Shown here in pieces: positions 1-8,083 of a DNA stretch of 64,000 nt; the stretch's first letter is position 1; the number at the start of each line of letters is the position of its first letter. Source of the DNA: Paracoccus rhizosphaerae (GTDB taxonomy: Bacteria > Pseudomonadota > Alphaproteobacteria > Rhodobacterales > Rhodobacteraceae). A program made the translations under genes and the position numbers. The notes beneath the pieces are model-generated. The model was not told the origin of the DNA, did no database searches, and saw only the letters and a list, made by a program, of their open reading frames with translations. The DNA lies in NCBI RefSeq assembly GCF_026162645.1, contig NZ_JAOTBE010000001.1:124001-188000 (forward strand), written 5' to 3'.

Positions 1-812
1 CCCAGCGACAGGATCACGTCGGCCTCGCGCAGGGCTTCGCCCAGGGCCGGGTTCATGCCGATGCCCAGATCGCCCACGTAATGCGGCAGGGTGTTGTCCA
101 TCCGGTCCTGCCGCCGGAAGGGAACTGCCACGGGCAGATCCCAGCCCTTTGCGAAAGCCGCAAGGTCGTCCGCCGCCTGCTGGGACCAGAGGCTGCCGCC
201 AGCGACCACGAGGGGGCGCTTTGCGCCTGCCAGCGCCTGGGCGATGGCGGAAGCAGCCTCTGGCGCGACCTCTGCCAGCGGCTTGCGGGCAGGGGGCTGG
301 TCGGGGATGTCGGCGCGGCCCGACAGCATGTCCTCGGGCAGCGCCAGCACGACGGGACCAGGGCGGCCCGAGCAGGCGACATGGAAGGCGCGGGCGACGT
401 ATTCCGCAATGCGGTCGGTCTGGTCGATCTGCGCCACCCACTTGGCCAGCGGGCCGAACATCGCGCGATAGTCGACCTCCTGGAAGGCATCGCGGTCGGT
501 GTCGCCGCGGGCGATCTGGCCCACGAACAGGATCATCGGCGTCGAATCCTGCAGCGCCACATGCACGCCCGCGCTGGCATTGCTGGCGCCCGGCCCGCGG
601 GTCGCGAAGCAGATGCCGGGACGGCCGGTCAGCTTGCCCTCGGCCTCGGCCATCATCGCGGCGCCGCCTTCGTGGCGGCAGACGATGTTGGCGATGCCGC
701 TGTCGTAAAGCCCGTCCAGCGCCGCGAGAAAGCTTTCACCGGGGATCGAGAAGACCCGCTTGACCCCGTTCGCCCTCAGCGCCTCGACCAGGATCTGCCC
801 GCCGTGCCGCAT
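1..812 (-). CDS. Thiamine-diphosphate-dependent enzyme, acetolactate synthase-like (N-terminal part)
   Basis: The frame opens with ATG at 812-810 behind an AAAGGATG-like ribosome site and runs off the left edge, leaving about 270 residues. It begins [17 protein letters not shown], the usual opening of the pyrimidine-binding domain of acetolactate synthase-like enzymes. The [18 protein letters not shown] stretch carries the expected catalytic Glu, and [11 protein letters not shown] follows as in this family. The visible part covers the PYR domain and the start of the central domain; the diphosphate-binding domain lies outside. Family members decarboxylate 2-oxo acids and join or release the product. 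Which substrate is used cannot be told from this half. Biosynthetic acetolactate synthase usually sits next to its small subunit, which is not seen here, so a catabolic or uncharacterised paralogue is more likely. Confidence 0.85.
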   Translation of the reverse strand, partial: MRHGGQILVEALRANGVKRVFSIPGESFLAALDGLYDSGIANIVCRHEGGAAMMAEAEGKLTGRPGICFATRGPGASNASAGVHVALQDSTPMILFVGQIARGDTDRDAFQEVDYRAMFGPLAKWVAQIDQTDRIAEYVARAFHVACSGRPGPVVLALPEDMLSGRADIPDQPPARKPLAEVAPEAASAIAQALAGAKRPLVVAGGSLWSQQAADDLAAFAKGWDLPVAVPFRRQDRMDNTLPHYVGDLGIGMNPALGEALREADVILSL

Positions 813-1003
813 CTGTCATCCTTTCATGGCTTTCAACATCGCATGCGGACCTGCCGCATCGCCCCGATCATGAAGGCCATCATCGGCGGAAAGTTCAATA
901 TCGCATTTGCCACGGCCGTGCAGTCCGATCCCGCCCGCAGGACCCGGCGCAGGGTGCGACGGAACCTTTACACGGACGGCGCCCGACCCTATCTGACACA
1001 GCC

Positions 1004-1477
1004 ATGGCCAAGGACGACGACAGCAAGAACTACAAGGTGATCGCCGAGAACCGGCGTGCCAGGTTCGACTATTTCATCGAGAGCGATCTCGAGGTCGGCA
1101 TCATGCTGACCGGGTCCGAGGTGAAGTCGCTGCGCGTCGGGCAGTCCAACATCGCCGAAAGCTATGCCTCGGTCGAGGATGGAGAGCTTTGGCTGATCAA
1201 CGGCTATATCGCGGCCTTGGCCCGCGCCGGCGTTTTTGGCCACGAGGAACGGCGCCGCCGCAAGCTGCTGGTCAACAAGCGTGAGCTGTCGCGCCTGTGG
1301 CAGGCCACCGCCCGCGAGGGTATGACGCTGGTGCCCCTGGTGATGTATTTCAACCACCGCGGGATCGTGAAGCTGAAGATCGGCGTGGCCAAGGGCAAGA
1401 AGCTGGCCGACAAGCGCGAAACCAGCGCCAAGCGGGACTGGAACCGCCAGAAACAGCGCCTGTTGAAGCAGGGTTAG
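1004..1477 (+). CDS. smpB: SsrA-binding protein SmpB
   Basis: This 157-residue protein binds tmRNA and brings it to ribosomes stalled on broken messages, so that the nascent chain is tagged for destruction. Length and sequence match the family throughout: the [11 protein letters not shown] start of the barrel, [10 protein letters not shown], the central [10 protein letters not shown] basic patch, and the Lys-rich tail [20 protein letters not shown] that folds in the decoding centre. No strong ribosome site precedes the ATG. The tmRNA gene itself is not in this window. The next gene starts 68 bases on and is functionally unrelated. Confidence 0.97.
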   Translation: MAKDDDSKNYKVIAENRRARFDYFIESDLEVGIMLTGSEVKSLRVGQSNIAESYASVEDGELWLINGYIAALARAGVFGHEERRRRKLLVNKRELSRLWQATAREGMTLVPLVMYFNHRGIVKLKIGVAKGKKLADKRETSAKRDWNRQKQRLLKQG

Positions 1478-1545
1478 CGCCCGCACGCCATTGCAGCCTT
1501 GCGTCCGTCCCTGTAGATCGGGGCGGCACAGGCAAGGGGGACGCT

Positions 1546-2397
1546 ATGGACGATCCAAGGACTCTGGTCTCGACCGACTGGCTGGCGGCGCATCTGGACG
1601 ACCCCGACCTGCGCATCCTGGATGCCAGCTGGCACATGCCCGCCACCGGCCGCGACGCCCGCGCGGAATACGATGCCGCCCATATCCTCGGCGCGCGCTT
1701 CTTCGACATCGACGCGATCAGCGACAAGCGCAGTGCGCTGCCGCACATGGCCCCCCCGGTCGAGATGTTCATCAGCCGCATGCGCGCGATGGGCGTGGGC
1801 GACGGGCACCAGGTGGTGATCTATGACAACTCGGACGTCCGCAGCGCCTTCCGCGTCTGGTGGCTGTTCCGCCTGATGGGCAAGACCGACGTGGCGGTGC
1901 TAGACGGCGGTTTTCCCAAGTGGCAGGCCGAGGGCCGCCAGACCGAGGACATGGCCCCCGTCATGCGCGACCGCCACATCACCGTCCAGCGCCAGGCCGC
2001 GCTGGTGCGCGACGTGACCCAGGTCGCCGCCGCCAGCAAGCTGGCCGATCACGAGATCATCGATGCCCGCGCCCCCGAGCGTTTCCGCGGCGATGCGCCC
2101 GAACCCCGGCCCGGCCTGCGCGCCGGCCACATCCCCGGCGCAAAGAATCTGCCCTTCGGGCGGCTCTTCAACGACGACGGCACAATGATCGACCCGGACG
2201 CGATCCGCGTCGCCTTCGAGGATGCGGGGGTGGACCTGTCGAAGCCCGCCATCACCACCTGCGGCAGCGGCGTCACAGCCGCTGTCCTGTTCCACGCGCT
2301 GGAGCGGATCGGCCACCGCAACCATTCGCTCTATGACGGAAGCTGGACCGAATGGGGCAGCTTTCCCGACCTGAATATCGCAACCGGAGACGCCTGA
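1546..2397 (+). CDS. sseA: 3-mercaptopyruvate/thiosulfate sulfurtransferase
   Basis: A 283-residue two-rhodanese-domain enzyme that moves a sulfane sulfur from 3-mercaptopyruvate or thiosulfate to an acceptor through a cysteine persulfide. The N-terminal rhodanese domain (about 1-140) is inactive-type; the C-terminal domain carries the catalytic loop CGSGVTA with Cys239, the loop typical of mercaptopyruvate sulfurtransferases. The LRAGHIPGAKNLPF motif before it is diagnostic. The chosen ATG follows AAGGGGG with good spacing; a longer open frame upstream overlaps smpB and is not supported. Its TGA overlaps the ATG of the aminotransferase gene by one base, so the two are probably co-translated. 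Since aminotransferases can make mercaptopyruvate from cysteine, the pairing may be functional (inference). Confidence 0.93.
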   Translation: MDDPRTLVSTDWLAAHLDDPDLRILDASWHMPATGRDARAEYDAAHILGARFFDIDAISDKRSALPHMAPPVEMFISRMRAMGVGDGHQVVIYDNSDVRSAFRVWWLFRLMGKTDVAVLDGGFPKWQAEGRQTEDMAPVMRDRHITVQRQAALVRDVTQVAAASKLADHEIIDARAPERFRGDAPEPRPGLRAGHIPGAKNLPFGRLFNDDGTMIDPDAIRVAFEDAGVDLSKPAITTCGSGVTAAVLFHALERIGHRNHSLYDGSWTEWGSFPDLNIATGDA

Positions 2398-3578
2398 TGC
2401 TGTCCAACCTGCAACCGCAAGCCCCAGACAAGATCCTGATGCTGATCGAGGAGTTCAAGGCCGACACCCGCCAGGGCAAGATCGACCTGGGCGTGGGCGT
2501 CTACAAGGACCCGCAGGGCGTGACGCCGGTGATGCGCGCCGTGAAGGCGGCCGAACAGCGGATCTGGGAGACGCAGACGACCAAGGCCTATACCGGCCTT
2601 GCGGGCGAGGCGGATTACCGCAACGCGATGGCGCGGATGGTGCTGGCGGACGTGCCGGCCGACCGTCTGGCCTCGGTCGCATCGGTCGGCGGCACCGGCG
2701 CGATCCGGCAGGCGCTGGAACTGGCGCGGCTGGCCAACCCCGAGGTCCGGGTGTTCGTCTCCGACCCGACCTGGCCGAACCACCTGTCGATCATGAAGTT
2801 CATGGGCCTGCCGTTCACCGAGTACCGTTACTTTGACAGCGAAACCCGCGGTGTTGATTTTGACGGTATGAAGGCGGACATCGCAAAGGCGGGCAAGGGC
2901 GACATCGTCCTGCTGCACGGCTGCTGCCACAACCCGACCGGGGCCAACCTGACCCTGGATCAGTGGTCCGAGGTCGTGGCCGTCCTGGAGAAATCTGGCG
3001 CCATCCCGCTGATCGACCTGGCCTACCAGGGCTTCGGCGACGGTCTGGATGCCGATGCCGAGGCGACTCGCCTGGTCGCCCGCAGCCTCCCCGAGGTGCT
3101 GATCGCGGCCTCATGCTCCAAGAACTTCGGCATCTACCGCGAGCGCACCGGCATCCTGATGGCGCTGGCGGAAAATACTTCCGCGCGCGACTTGGCGCAG
3201 GGGTCGATGGCCTATCTCAACCGCCAGAACTTCTCGTTCCCGCCGGACCACGGCGCGCGGATCGTCAGCACCATCCTGACCGACGACGCGCTGCGCGCCG
3301 ATTGGGCGGCCGAGCTTGAGGAGGTCCGCAACACCATGCTGGGCCTGCGCGACCAACTGGCGTCCGAGCTGCGCGACCTGTCGGGCAGCGACCGCTTCGA
3401 TTTCATCGCCCGGCACCGCGGCATGTTCTCGCGCCTCGGGGCGACGCCCGAACAGGTGCAGAAGCTGAAGACCGACGCCGCGATCTATATGGTGGGCGAC
3501 TCGCGGCTGAACATCGCCGGCCTCAACCGCGACACCGTCCCGGTCCTGGCACGCGCCATCATCGACGCCGGCATTTGA
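2397..3578 (+). CDS. tyrB: Aromatic amino acid aminotransferase (class I, PLP)
   Basis: A 393-residue fold-type I aminotransferase that exchanges amino groups between aromatic or acidic amino acids and 2-oxoglutarate. Visible landmarks are IDLGVGVYKD, VGGTGAIRQALE, the CCHNPTGANLT cofactor loop, DLAYQGFGDGL, and the Schiff-base lysine Lys242 in SCSKNFGIYRER. The whole chain is strikingly like the Paracoccus denitrificans aromatic aminotransferase as I remember it, down to the GVDFDGMKAD region, which also helps place the organism. The start ATG overlaps the sseA stop (TGATG). A perfect 34-base palindrome lies 32 bases past the stop and could end transcription. Substrate preference between aspartate and aromatic amino acids is inferred from this resemblance. 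Confidence 0.93.
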   Translation: MLSNLQPQAPDKILMLIEEFKADTRQGKIDLGVGVYKDPQGVTPVMRAVKAAEQRIWETQTTKAYTGLAGEADYRNAMARMVLADVPADRLASVASVGGTGAIRQALELARLANPEVRVFVSDPTWPNHLSIMKFMGLPFTEYRYFDSETRGVDFDGMKADIAKAGKGDIVLLHGCCHNPTGANLTLDQWSEVVAVLEKSGAIPLIDLAYQGFGDGLDADAEATRLVARSLPEVLIAASCSKNFGIYRERTGILMALAENTSARDLAQGSMAYLNRQNFSFPPDHGARIVSTILTDDALRADWAAELEEVRNTMLGLRDQLASELRDLSGSDRFDFIARHRGMFSRLGATPEQVQKLKTDAAIYMVGDSRLNIAGLNRDTVPVLARAIIDAGI

Positions 3579-3609
3579 CCCTTCTGTATCCGAGTTTTGC
3601 TAAACTAGT

Positions 3610-3643
3610 CCCGCCATCGGCCCCGGCCGGGGCCGATGGCGGG
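3610..3643. repeat. Perfect 34-bp palindrome
   Basis: Bases 3610-3626 are the exact reverse complement of 3627-3643, with no spacer. In RNA this would fold into a very stable hairpin closed by a CCGG core. There is no T-run after it on either strand, so it is not a textbook intrinsic terminator, although it lies just behind the aminotransferase stop. It also borders the IS110 remnant that begins about 70 bases further on. Confidence 0.85.
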
Positions 3644-3714
3644 GTGGTGCGCGACGTCTGACCCTTGTGGCATGACCACGCCTCTCAGCCTATCGGCACC
3701 GCCTCTCTTCATCG

Positions 3715-4436
3715 TCTTGGAAGCATGACGTTCATTGTCTCCCTGCTGGGCACTGCTGCAGAGCGCCAGACACCCCGGCAGGTCATGCTGCCGTAGCAAG
3801 TCTTGCCAAGGACCGGGCTGCCGTCGCCTGTTGTGAATCGGCTGGCGGTCAGGAATGGCAGCTGTGGACGCTTCTGGAGATTGAAGGCGTTGCGGCCCGC
3901 CAGGTGCCCCTGCTCAGGTGAAGGCGTTTGCGCAAAGCCGTGGCACACGCGCCAGGACCGACCGGATTGATGCGGAACTCATCGCCCGCATCTTCGCGTT
4001 CCGACCCGAAGCAGGCCGCAGTCTTCCTGCGAAGAAGATACGCCTTCTCAGAGCCTTGATGTCCAGAAGGGCGCAGCTGGTCGAAATGGGACCGGTCCGG
4101 TTGCCAGCGATGCTGATCGCCGAGATGCCCAAGATCGGCACCATCATCGACGAAGAGGCTGCGGCACTCACTGGATTGGCTCCGGTCGCGCATGACAGCG
4201 GAACCCTCCGCCGAAAACGGGCCACCGCTGGAGGTCGCCGGGCCCTGCGGCGTGTGATGTTCCAGGCGGCACTGGTCGCGGCACATCACCGCCCAAGCCT
4301 GAACTCCTTCGCAGACCGCCTCCGCAAGGCCGGAAACCCGCACAAGGTGATCATCACCGCCGTTGCCAGAAAGCGCGTCACCATCGCGAACGCCCTGTGC
4401 AAGAGCCGTCGAAAATGGGCCGCCGCGACAGCCTGA
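3715..4436 (+). pseudogene. IS110-family transposase, frameshifted and internally deleted
   Basis: Two frames together spell an IS110-type transposase. Frame A, about 3715-3906, reads DVHCLPAGH..DTPAGHAAVASLAKDRAAVACCESAGG..LEIEGVAARQV and then stops at 3919-3921. Frame B continues from about 3909 as PAQVKAFAQSRGTRARTDRIDAELIARI. Adding one C to the C-run at 3907-3910 rejoins them, so a single-base deletion explains the break. Near 4086-4090 RAQLVEM is fused straight to GPVRLPAMLIAEMPKIG, where intact relatives have roughly 60-70 residues of coiled coil; this looks like an in-frame deletion. The C-terminal Transposase_20 part (LTGLAPVAHDSGTLR, GGRRALRRVMFQAALVAAHH) is well kept to the stop at 4436. 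The true N-terminus with the first catalytic Asp is not recognisable, so the element is dead. Confidence 0.9.
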
Positions 4437-4452
4437 GAGATACAGCTGCTAG

Positions 4453-4540
4453 GCGGGGGCAAGGCTCTGCCCCTGCGACGGCCAGAAAATATCCTTGGGG
4501 GAGTTCCCGCAGGGGACGGGGGGCGGAAAGCCCCCTTCTT
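4453..4540. repeat. Hairpin repeat, two facing copies behind IS110 remnant and minus-strand gene
   Basis: On the minus strand, immediately after the stop of the gene at 4543-4872, a G-run/C-run hairpin (4518-4535) is followed by a C-rich stretch and GGATATTTTC. On the plus strand, after the transposase stop, GGGGC..GCCCC (4456-4473) is followed by GCCAGAAAATATCC. The arrangement resembles the facing pair at 20246-20513, although the sequence match is looser. Confidence 0.6.
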
Positions 4541-4542
4541 CG

Positions 4543-4872
4543 TCAGCGACGGGCGAGCCGCTGCTCGATATAGTCCCGCAACTCCTCGATCTCGTTCCGC
4601 GACGACCGCAGCGCTTCCATCGTGGCGCGGTTCTCGGCCTCGACCCGCGCCAGATCGTTCCTCAGCGCCGCCTCACGCTCGACATGCGCCGCAAGGGTGC
4701 GGGTATGCTGATCCTCGGCCTCGTGCAACTGGTGCGCCATGCGGTCCAGATCCGTCATGTTCGACTTGCGGGGGCGGGCGATGCGATGCACCAGCCAGCT
4801 GGCCAGCCACCCCAGAGCAAAGGCCCCGAACAGAATCAGGGCGGTCGCGGCGATGAATTCGGTGCGGGTCAT
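4543..4872 (-). CDS. Small membrane-anchored coiled-coil protein of unknown function
   Basis: A 109-residue protein with one N-terminal membrane helix (about residues 7-30, IAATALILFGAFALGWLASW), a short basic stretch HRIARPRKS, and then a charged helix of about 65 residues rich in Glu, Arg and Leu with few prolines, which should form a coiled coil in the cytoplasm or periplasm. I do not recognise a named family. Its ATG overlaps the stop of the OmpA-like gene by four bases (ATGA), so it is translated from the same message and may work with that envelope protein. A hairpin repeat follows its stop directly. Confidence 0.8.
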   Translation of the reverse strand: MTRTEFIAATALILFGAFALGWLASWLVHRIARPRKSNMTDLDRMAHQLHEAEDQHTRTLAAHVEREAALRNDLARVEAENRATMEALRSSRNEIEELRDYIEQRLARR

Positions 4873-7070
4873 TCGTCAGTGCTTCCGTCTTGTGCGGGAT
4901 CAGGATCGGCCAGGTCGCCCGGCCGGGGTCCGGGGCGCGGGGTGGTCTCGTCGGCGATCTGCACCGGAACGCGCAGGCTCTCCTCGCGTTCGGCCGCGCT
5001 TGGTGCTTCCTCCTGCACCCCCAGGGTCAGGGGCGTCGTCCCGGCTGAGGCAAGATCGGGCGGCAATTGCGGTCCCTGGATCGGCGGCAGCGGCTCGGGC
5101 ACCTGCATGGGTCCCTGGACCGGTGGCAGGCGCGGCCCCTGCATCTGGGCAGGCATCGGTGCAGGCAAGGCCGGCTCTGGCTCGGACTCGGGGGAAGGCA
5201 GCGGCTGGCCGGTGACGCCCGTGACAGGCTGGGGCGGCTGGGGCGCCTCCGCGCGGACCGGGTGGGGGGACAGCAGGCGGAACTCGATCCGCCGGTTCGC
5301 CTCGCGCCCGGCCTCGGTGTTGTTGGGCGCGATGGGCTGGCTTTCGCCATAGCCCCTCGCCGTCATGTTCGACACTTCGATCCCGGCCCACTGCATCGCC
5401 ATCAGGATCGCCTGCGCCCGGCTGCGCGACAATTCGGCGTTGAACTGGTCGGACCCTTGGGAATCCGTGTGGCCGGCGGCCTCGAGCTGGTACTCGCTGC
5501 ATTCCGCCATCGTGTCAGACAGCAGCGCCAGCGTGGGGTTGGGATCGCCCGCGATGGACGAGCCGCCGGGTTCGAAGCCCAGCTCGCTTTCGGACATGAT
5601 GACGTTCAGGCGGCGGGCGCATTCCTCGCCGTCGGGCAGGTCCAGCGACGGGTCGAGGCGGCGGTCATAGCCGATGGCCAGCTCGAACCGCGCGCCCGCG
5701 CCCAGACGCTCGGTCAGCAGCGCGGCCGCGCGTTCGCTGGCGGCGGGCGATCCTGACATGCCGCGCAGCGTGATCAGCTGGGGCGTGACATCCACCGTGC
5801 CGGACTGCAGCGCAGCCATCGCCTCGAGGCCCGCGATCACGCGCACGGTCCAGCCCTCGGGGACGCGGGGGTCTGCGCGCAGGCCGCTTTGCGCCACGTC
5901 GAAGCGGGCGGCAGCGAAACTGGAGACCGCCTCGCGCATGGCGGCATCGGCGATGCGGCCCTGCATCGTCAGCGCGCCGCGGTCCGACAGGCTGGCGTGG
6001 AACTCGATCGGCCGCGGGGACTGCTTGGGCTCCTGCAGCCGGGCTTCCAGGGTGTAGGCCTGGGGCAGGGCGGCCTGCAGCTCGGCCACGGCGCTTTCGA
6101 AGCGCGCCCGCGCGACACCCTCCGGCGCAGTTAGCGCGATCTGGGCGTTCGACAGCGTGACGCTGCCGCGGCCCATCGTGCCCACAGCGCGGATCGCCGC
6201 CGCCGCCGCATCGCCCCAGTCGGCCGAAGGGGCGCCAAGGCCCAGCAGGCAGTCGGGGCTTCCCCGGAGACCCGCCTCGGCCGCGGCGGCGAGGATCTGG
6301 TCGCGCGCCTCCTCGGTATCGGCGACGCAGGCTTCGAACTCGGCCCCCGTCCCGCTGACCGCGAAGCTGAGCGTAAACGGAGAGATGACCGGCCGTGGCG
6401 CGGTGACCTGCAGGTCAAGCGTCACGCCGGCCGGGGCGGCGGCACGAAGCGCCGTCTCGAGCCGCGCCTGGTCGGCGGCATCGCGCGCCAGGGCCGCGAC
6501 CTGGACATGGCCCGGCGCAACCGAAATCTTGGATTGCCCCGTCATCCCCACGGCCTGCAGGCCGAAGCGCAACGCATCCTCCCAGCCGTCGGGCGCCGGA
6601 TGGTCGGCAGCCTCCAGCAGGTCCGACAGCTTGCGATCCGGGGCGGTGGGCCGCAGCTGCTGCAGGATCGCCTCGCGGTCGGTCCCGGCCGGGATCAGGC
6701 CGATCAGCGACACGCCCATGTCGCCGCGCAGGAACTCGATCTGGAAATCGGGGGGCGCCATCTCCTCGACCGAGGCGACGGTCATCTGGTCGATGATCCG
6801 GGCCGTGCCGGCGGCCGCGGCGGCGCGGGACATGGCTCGGAAACGCTCGACCTCGGACGGGGCGGTGCCGGTCAGGCGGACCTGCAGCCCGTCGGTCTCG
6901 ATCTGGACCCAGTCATGCCCTTCCGTCTGCAGCGCTTGCCCGACCGCGGCGGCGGTGCGATCCTCGACAAAGGTGGCGGCCGCCTCGGCACCGACCCAGG
7001 CCAGCCCCCCGGCGCCTGCCAGCACCAGGATGGTGGCCAGAGAGGTGGTGATGCGACGCGACGAAGCCAT
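4869..7070 (-). CDS. OmpA-family envelope protein with long N-terminal region and Pro-rich tail
   Basis: A 733-residue protein that should sit in the cell envelope and hold peptidoglycan. An N-terminal signal-anchor (ATILVLAGAGGLAWVGAEAA) is followed by about 450 residues of repeated alpha/beta units resembling BON or SRP-type modules, judging by recurring patterns such as DGLQVRLTGTAPS. The OmpA C-domain spans roughly residues 490-610, with the peptidoglycan-binding signatures AAGHTDSQG, LSRSRAQAI and EANRRIEFR. A tail of more than 100 residues rich in Pro, Gln and Glu follows, which is unusual since the OmpA domain normally ends the protein. The ATG at 7070 is preferred over an upstream TTG because it gives a clean signal sequence. 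It overlaps the next gene by ATGA. Confidence 0.88.
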   Translation of the reverse strand: MASSRRITTSLATILVLAGAGGLAWVGAEAAATFVEDRTAAAVGQALQTEGHDWVQIETDGLQVRLTGTAPSEVERFRAMSRAAAAAGTARIIDQMTVASVEEMAPPDFQIEFLRGDMGVSLIGLIPAGTDREAILQQLRPTAPDRKLSDLLEAADHPAPDGWEDALRFGLQAVGMTGQSKISVAPGHVQVAALARDAADQARLETALRAAAPAGVTLDLQVTAPRPVISPFTLSFAVSGTGAEFEACVADTEEARDQILAAAAEAGLRGSPDCLLGLGAPSADWGDAAAAAIRAVGTMGRGSVTLSNAQIALTAPEGVARARFESAVAELQAALPQAYTLEARLQEPKQSPRPIEFHASLSDRGALTMQGRIADAAMREAVSSFAAARFDVAQSGLRADPRVPEGWTVRVIAGLEAMAALQSGTVDVTPQLITLRGMSGSPAASERAAALLTERLGAGARFELAIGYDRRLDPSLDLPDGEECARRLNVIMSESELGFEPGGSSIAGDPNPTLALLSDTMAECSEYQLEAAGHTDSQGSDQFNAELSRSRAQAILMAMQWAGIEVSNMTARGYGESQPIAPNNTEAGREANRRIEFRLLSPHPVRAEAPQPPQPVTGVTGQPLPSPESEPEPALPAPMPAQMQGPRLPPVQGPMQVPEPLPPIQGPQLPPDLASAGTTPLTLGVQEEAPSAAEREESLRVPVQIADETTPRPGPRPGDLADPDPAQDGSTDE

Positions 7071-7129
7071 AATCGGACCCTGGTCTATGAAAGCGCACAA
7101 CCTCTAGCTGCGGGGTCCCCCCTGCGCAA

Positions 7130-8068
7130 TCATGCCAACCCGGCTACGGCAAGAAAAAGCGCAAGAATCAGGCCGCTGTCGCGGTTCGACCGGAACAGGC
7201 GCAGGCAGACATCGCCCTGTTCCGGCTGGAAATTCCGCAACTGCCAGGCCAGGTGGGCGCCAAAGGCCAAGACGCCCGCCCAGGCGATCAACAGGTTGCG
7301 ACCGGGCAGGGCGACCGCGACCGCCAGCACCGCCACCGCCGCCAACGCGAATCCTGCCAGGATGCGCGGGCTGTGCGCGCCAAACAGGCGGGCGGTGGAC
7401 TTGACGCCGATCAGCGCGTCGTCCTCGACGTCCTGGTGGGCATAGATCGTGTCGTAGAAGATCGTCCAGGCGATCGCGCCCAGCCAGGCGATCACGGGCG
7501 CGGGATCGACGCGGCCCATATGCGCTGCATAGGCCAGCATGACGCCCCAGTTGAAGGCCAGCCCCAGGAAAATCTGCGGCCACCAGGTGAAGCGCTTGGC
7601 GAAGGGATAGATCGCCACCAGCGCCAGCGACGCGACGCCCATCCAGATCGCTGCCCGGCCAAGCGTCAGCAGGATCACCAGCCCGGCCAGCCCCTGCAGC
7701 ACCAACCACAGATAGGCCCCCCGCAGCGTGACCTGACCCGAGGGCAGGGGCCGCGAGCGGGTCCGCGCGACCTGCGCGTCGATCTTGCGGTCGGTGATGT
7801 CGTTCCAGGTGCAGCCCGCGCCGCGCATCACGAAGGCGCCGATGGTGCAGGCCAGCGCGATCCACAAGTCGAACACCCGCGGCCCGTCGGCCATCATCGC
7901 CAGCCCGATCCCCCACCAGCACGGCAGAAGCAAGAGCCATGTCCCGATCGGCCTGTCAGCGCGGGACAGACGCAGCCAGGGCCGCGTGGAGGGCGGCGCC
8001 AGGCGGTCGACCCAGTTGCCCTTGGGCGCGTCGAAAACGGTGTCTGGCCTTTCGGTCCGGCTTTGCAT
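7130..8068 (-). CDS. ubiA: 4-hydroxybenzoate polyprenyltransferase UbiA
   Basis: A 312-residue integral membrane enzyme that attaches the polyprenyl tail to 4-hydroxybenzoate, an early committed step in ubiquinone synthesis. Both Mg-diphosphate-binding motifs are present: NDITDRKID (Asn89 to Asp97) and the second DTIYAHQDVEDD loop. About eight or nine membrane helices can be counted. The start ATG at 8068 lies only 15 bases from the start of the divergent rsmE gene. The OmpA-like gene begins about 60 bases downstream on the same strand and might be read from the same message. The product supplies the quinone pool that accepts electrons from the ETF-ubiquinone oxidoreductase encoded further along. 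Confidence 0.96.
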   Translation of the reverse strand: MQSRTERPDTVFDAPKGNWVDRLAPPSTRPWLRLSRADRPIGTWLLLLPCWWGIGLAMMADGPRVFDLWIALACTIGAFVMRGAGCTWNDITDRKIDAQVARTRSRPLPSGQVTLRGAYLWLVLQGLAGLVILLTLGRAAIWMGVASLALVAIYPFAKRFTWWPQIFLGLAFNWGVMLAYAAHMGRVDPAPVIAWLGAIAWTIFYDTIYAHQDVEDDALIGVKSTARLFGAHSPRILAGFALAAVAVLAVAVALPGRNLLIAWAGVLAFGAHLAWQLRNFQPEQGDVCLRLFRSNRDSGLILALFLAVAGLA

Positions 8069-8083
8069 AGCGTCGCGTCCATC

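Noticed and set aside
81-1040. Long plus-strand frame across the first gene and into smpB
   Set aside because: It is antisense to a clear thiamine-diphosphate enzyme and would overlap smpB out of frame; its Arg/Gly-rich composition is typical of shadow frames.
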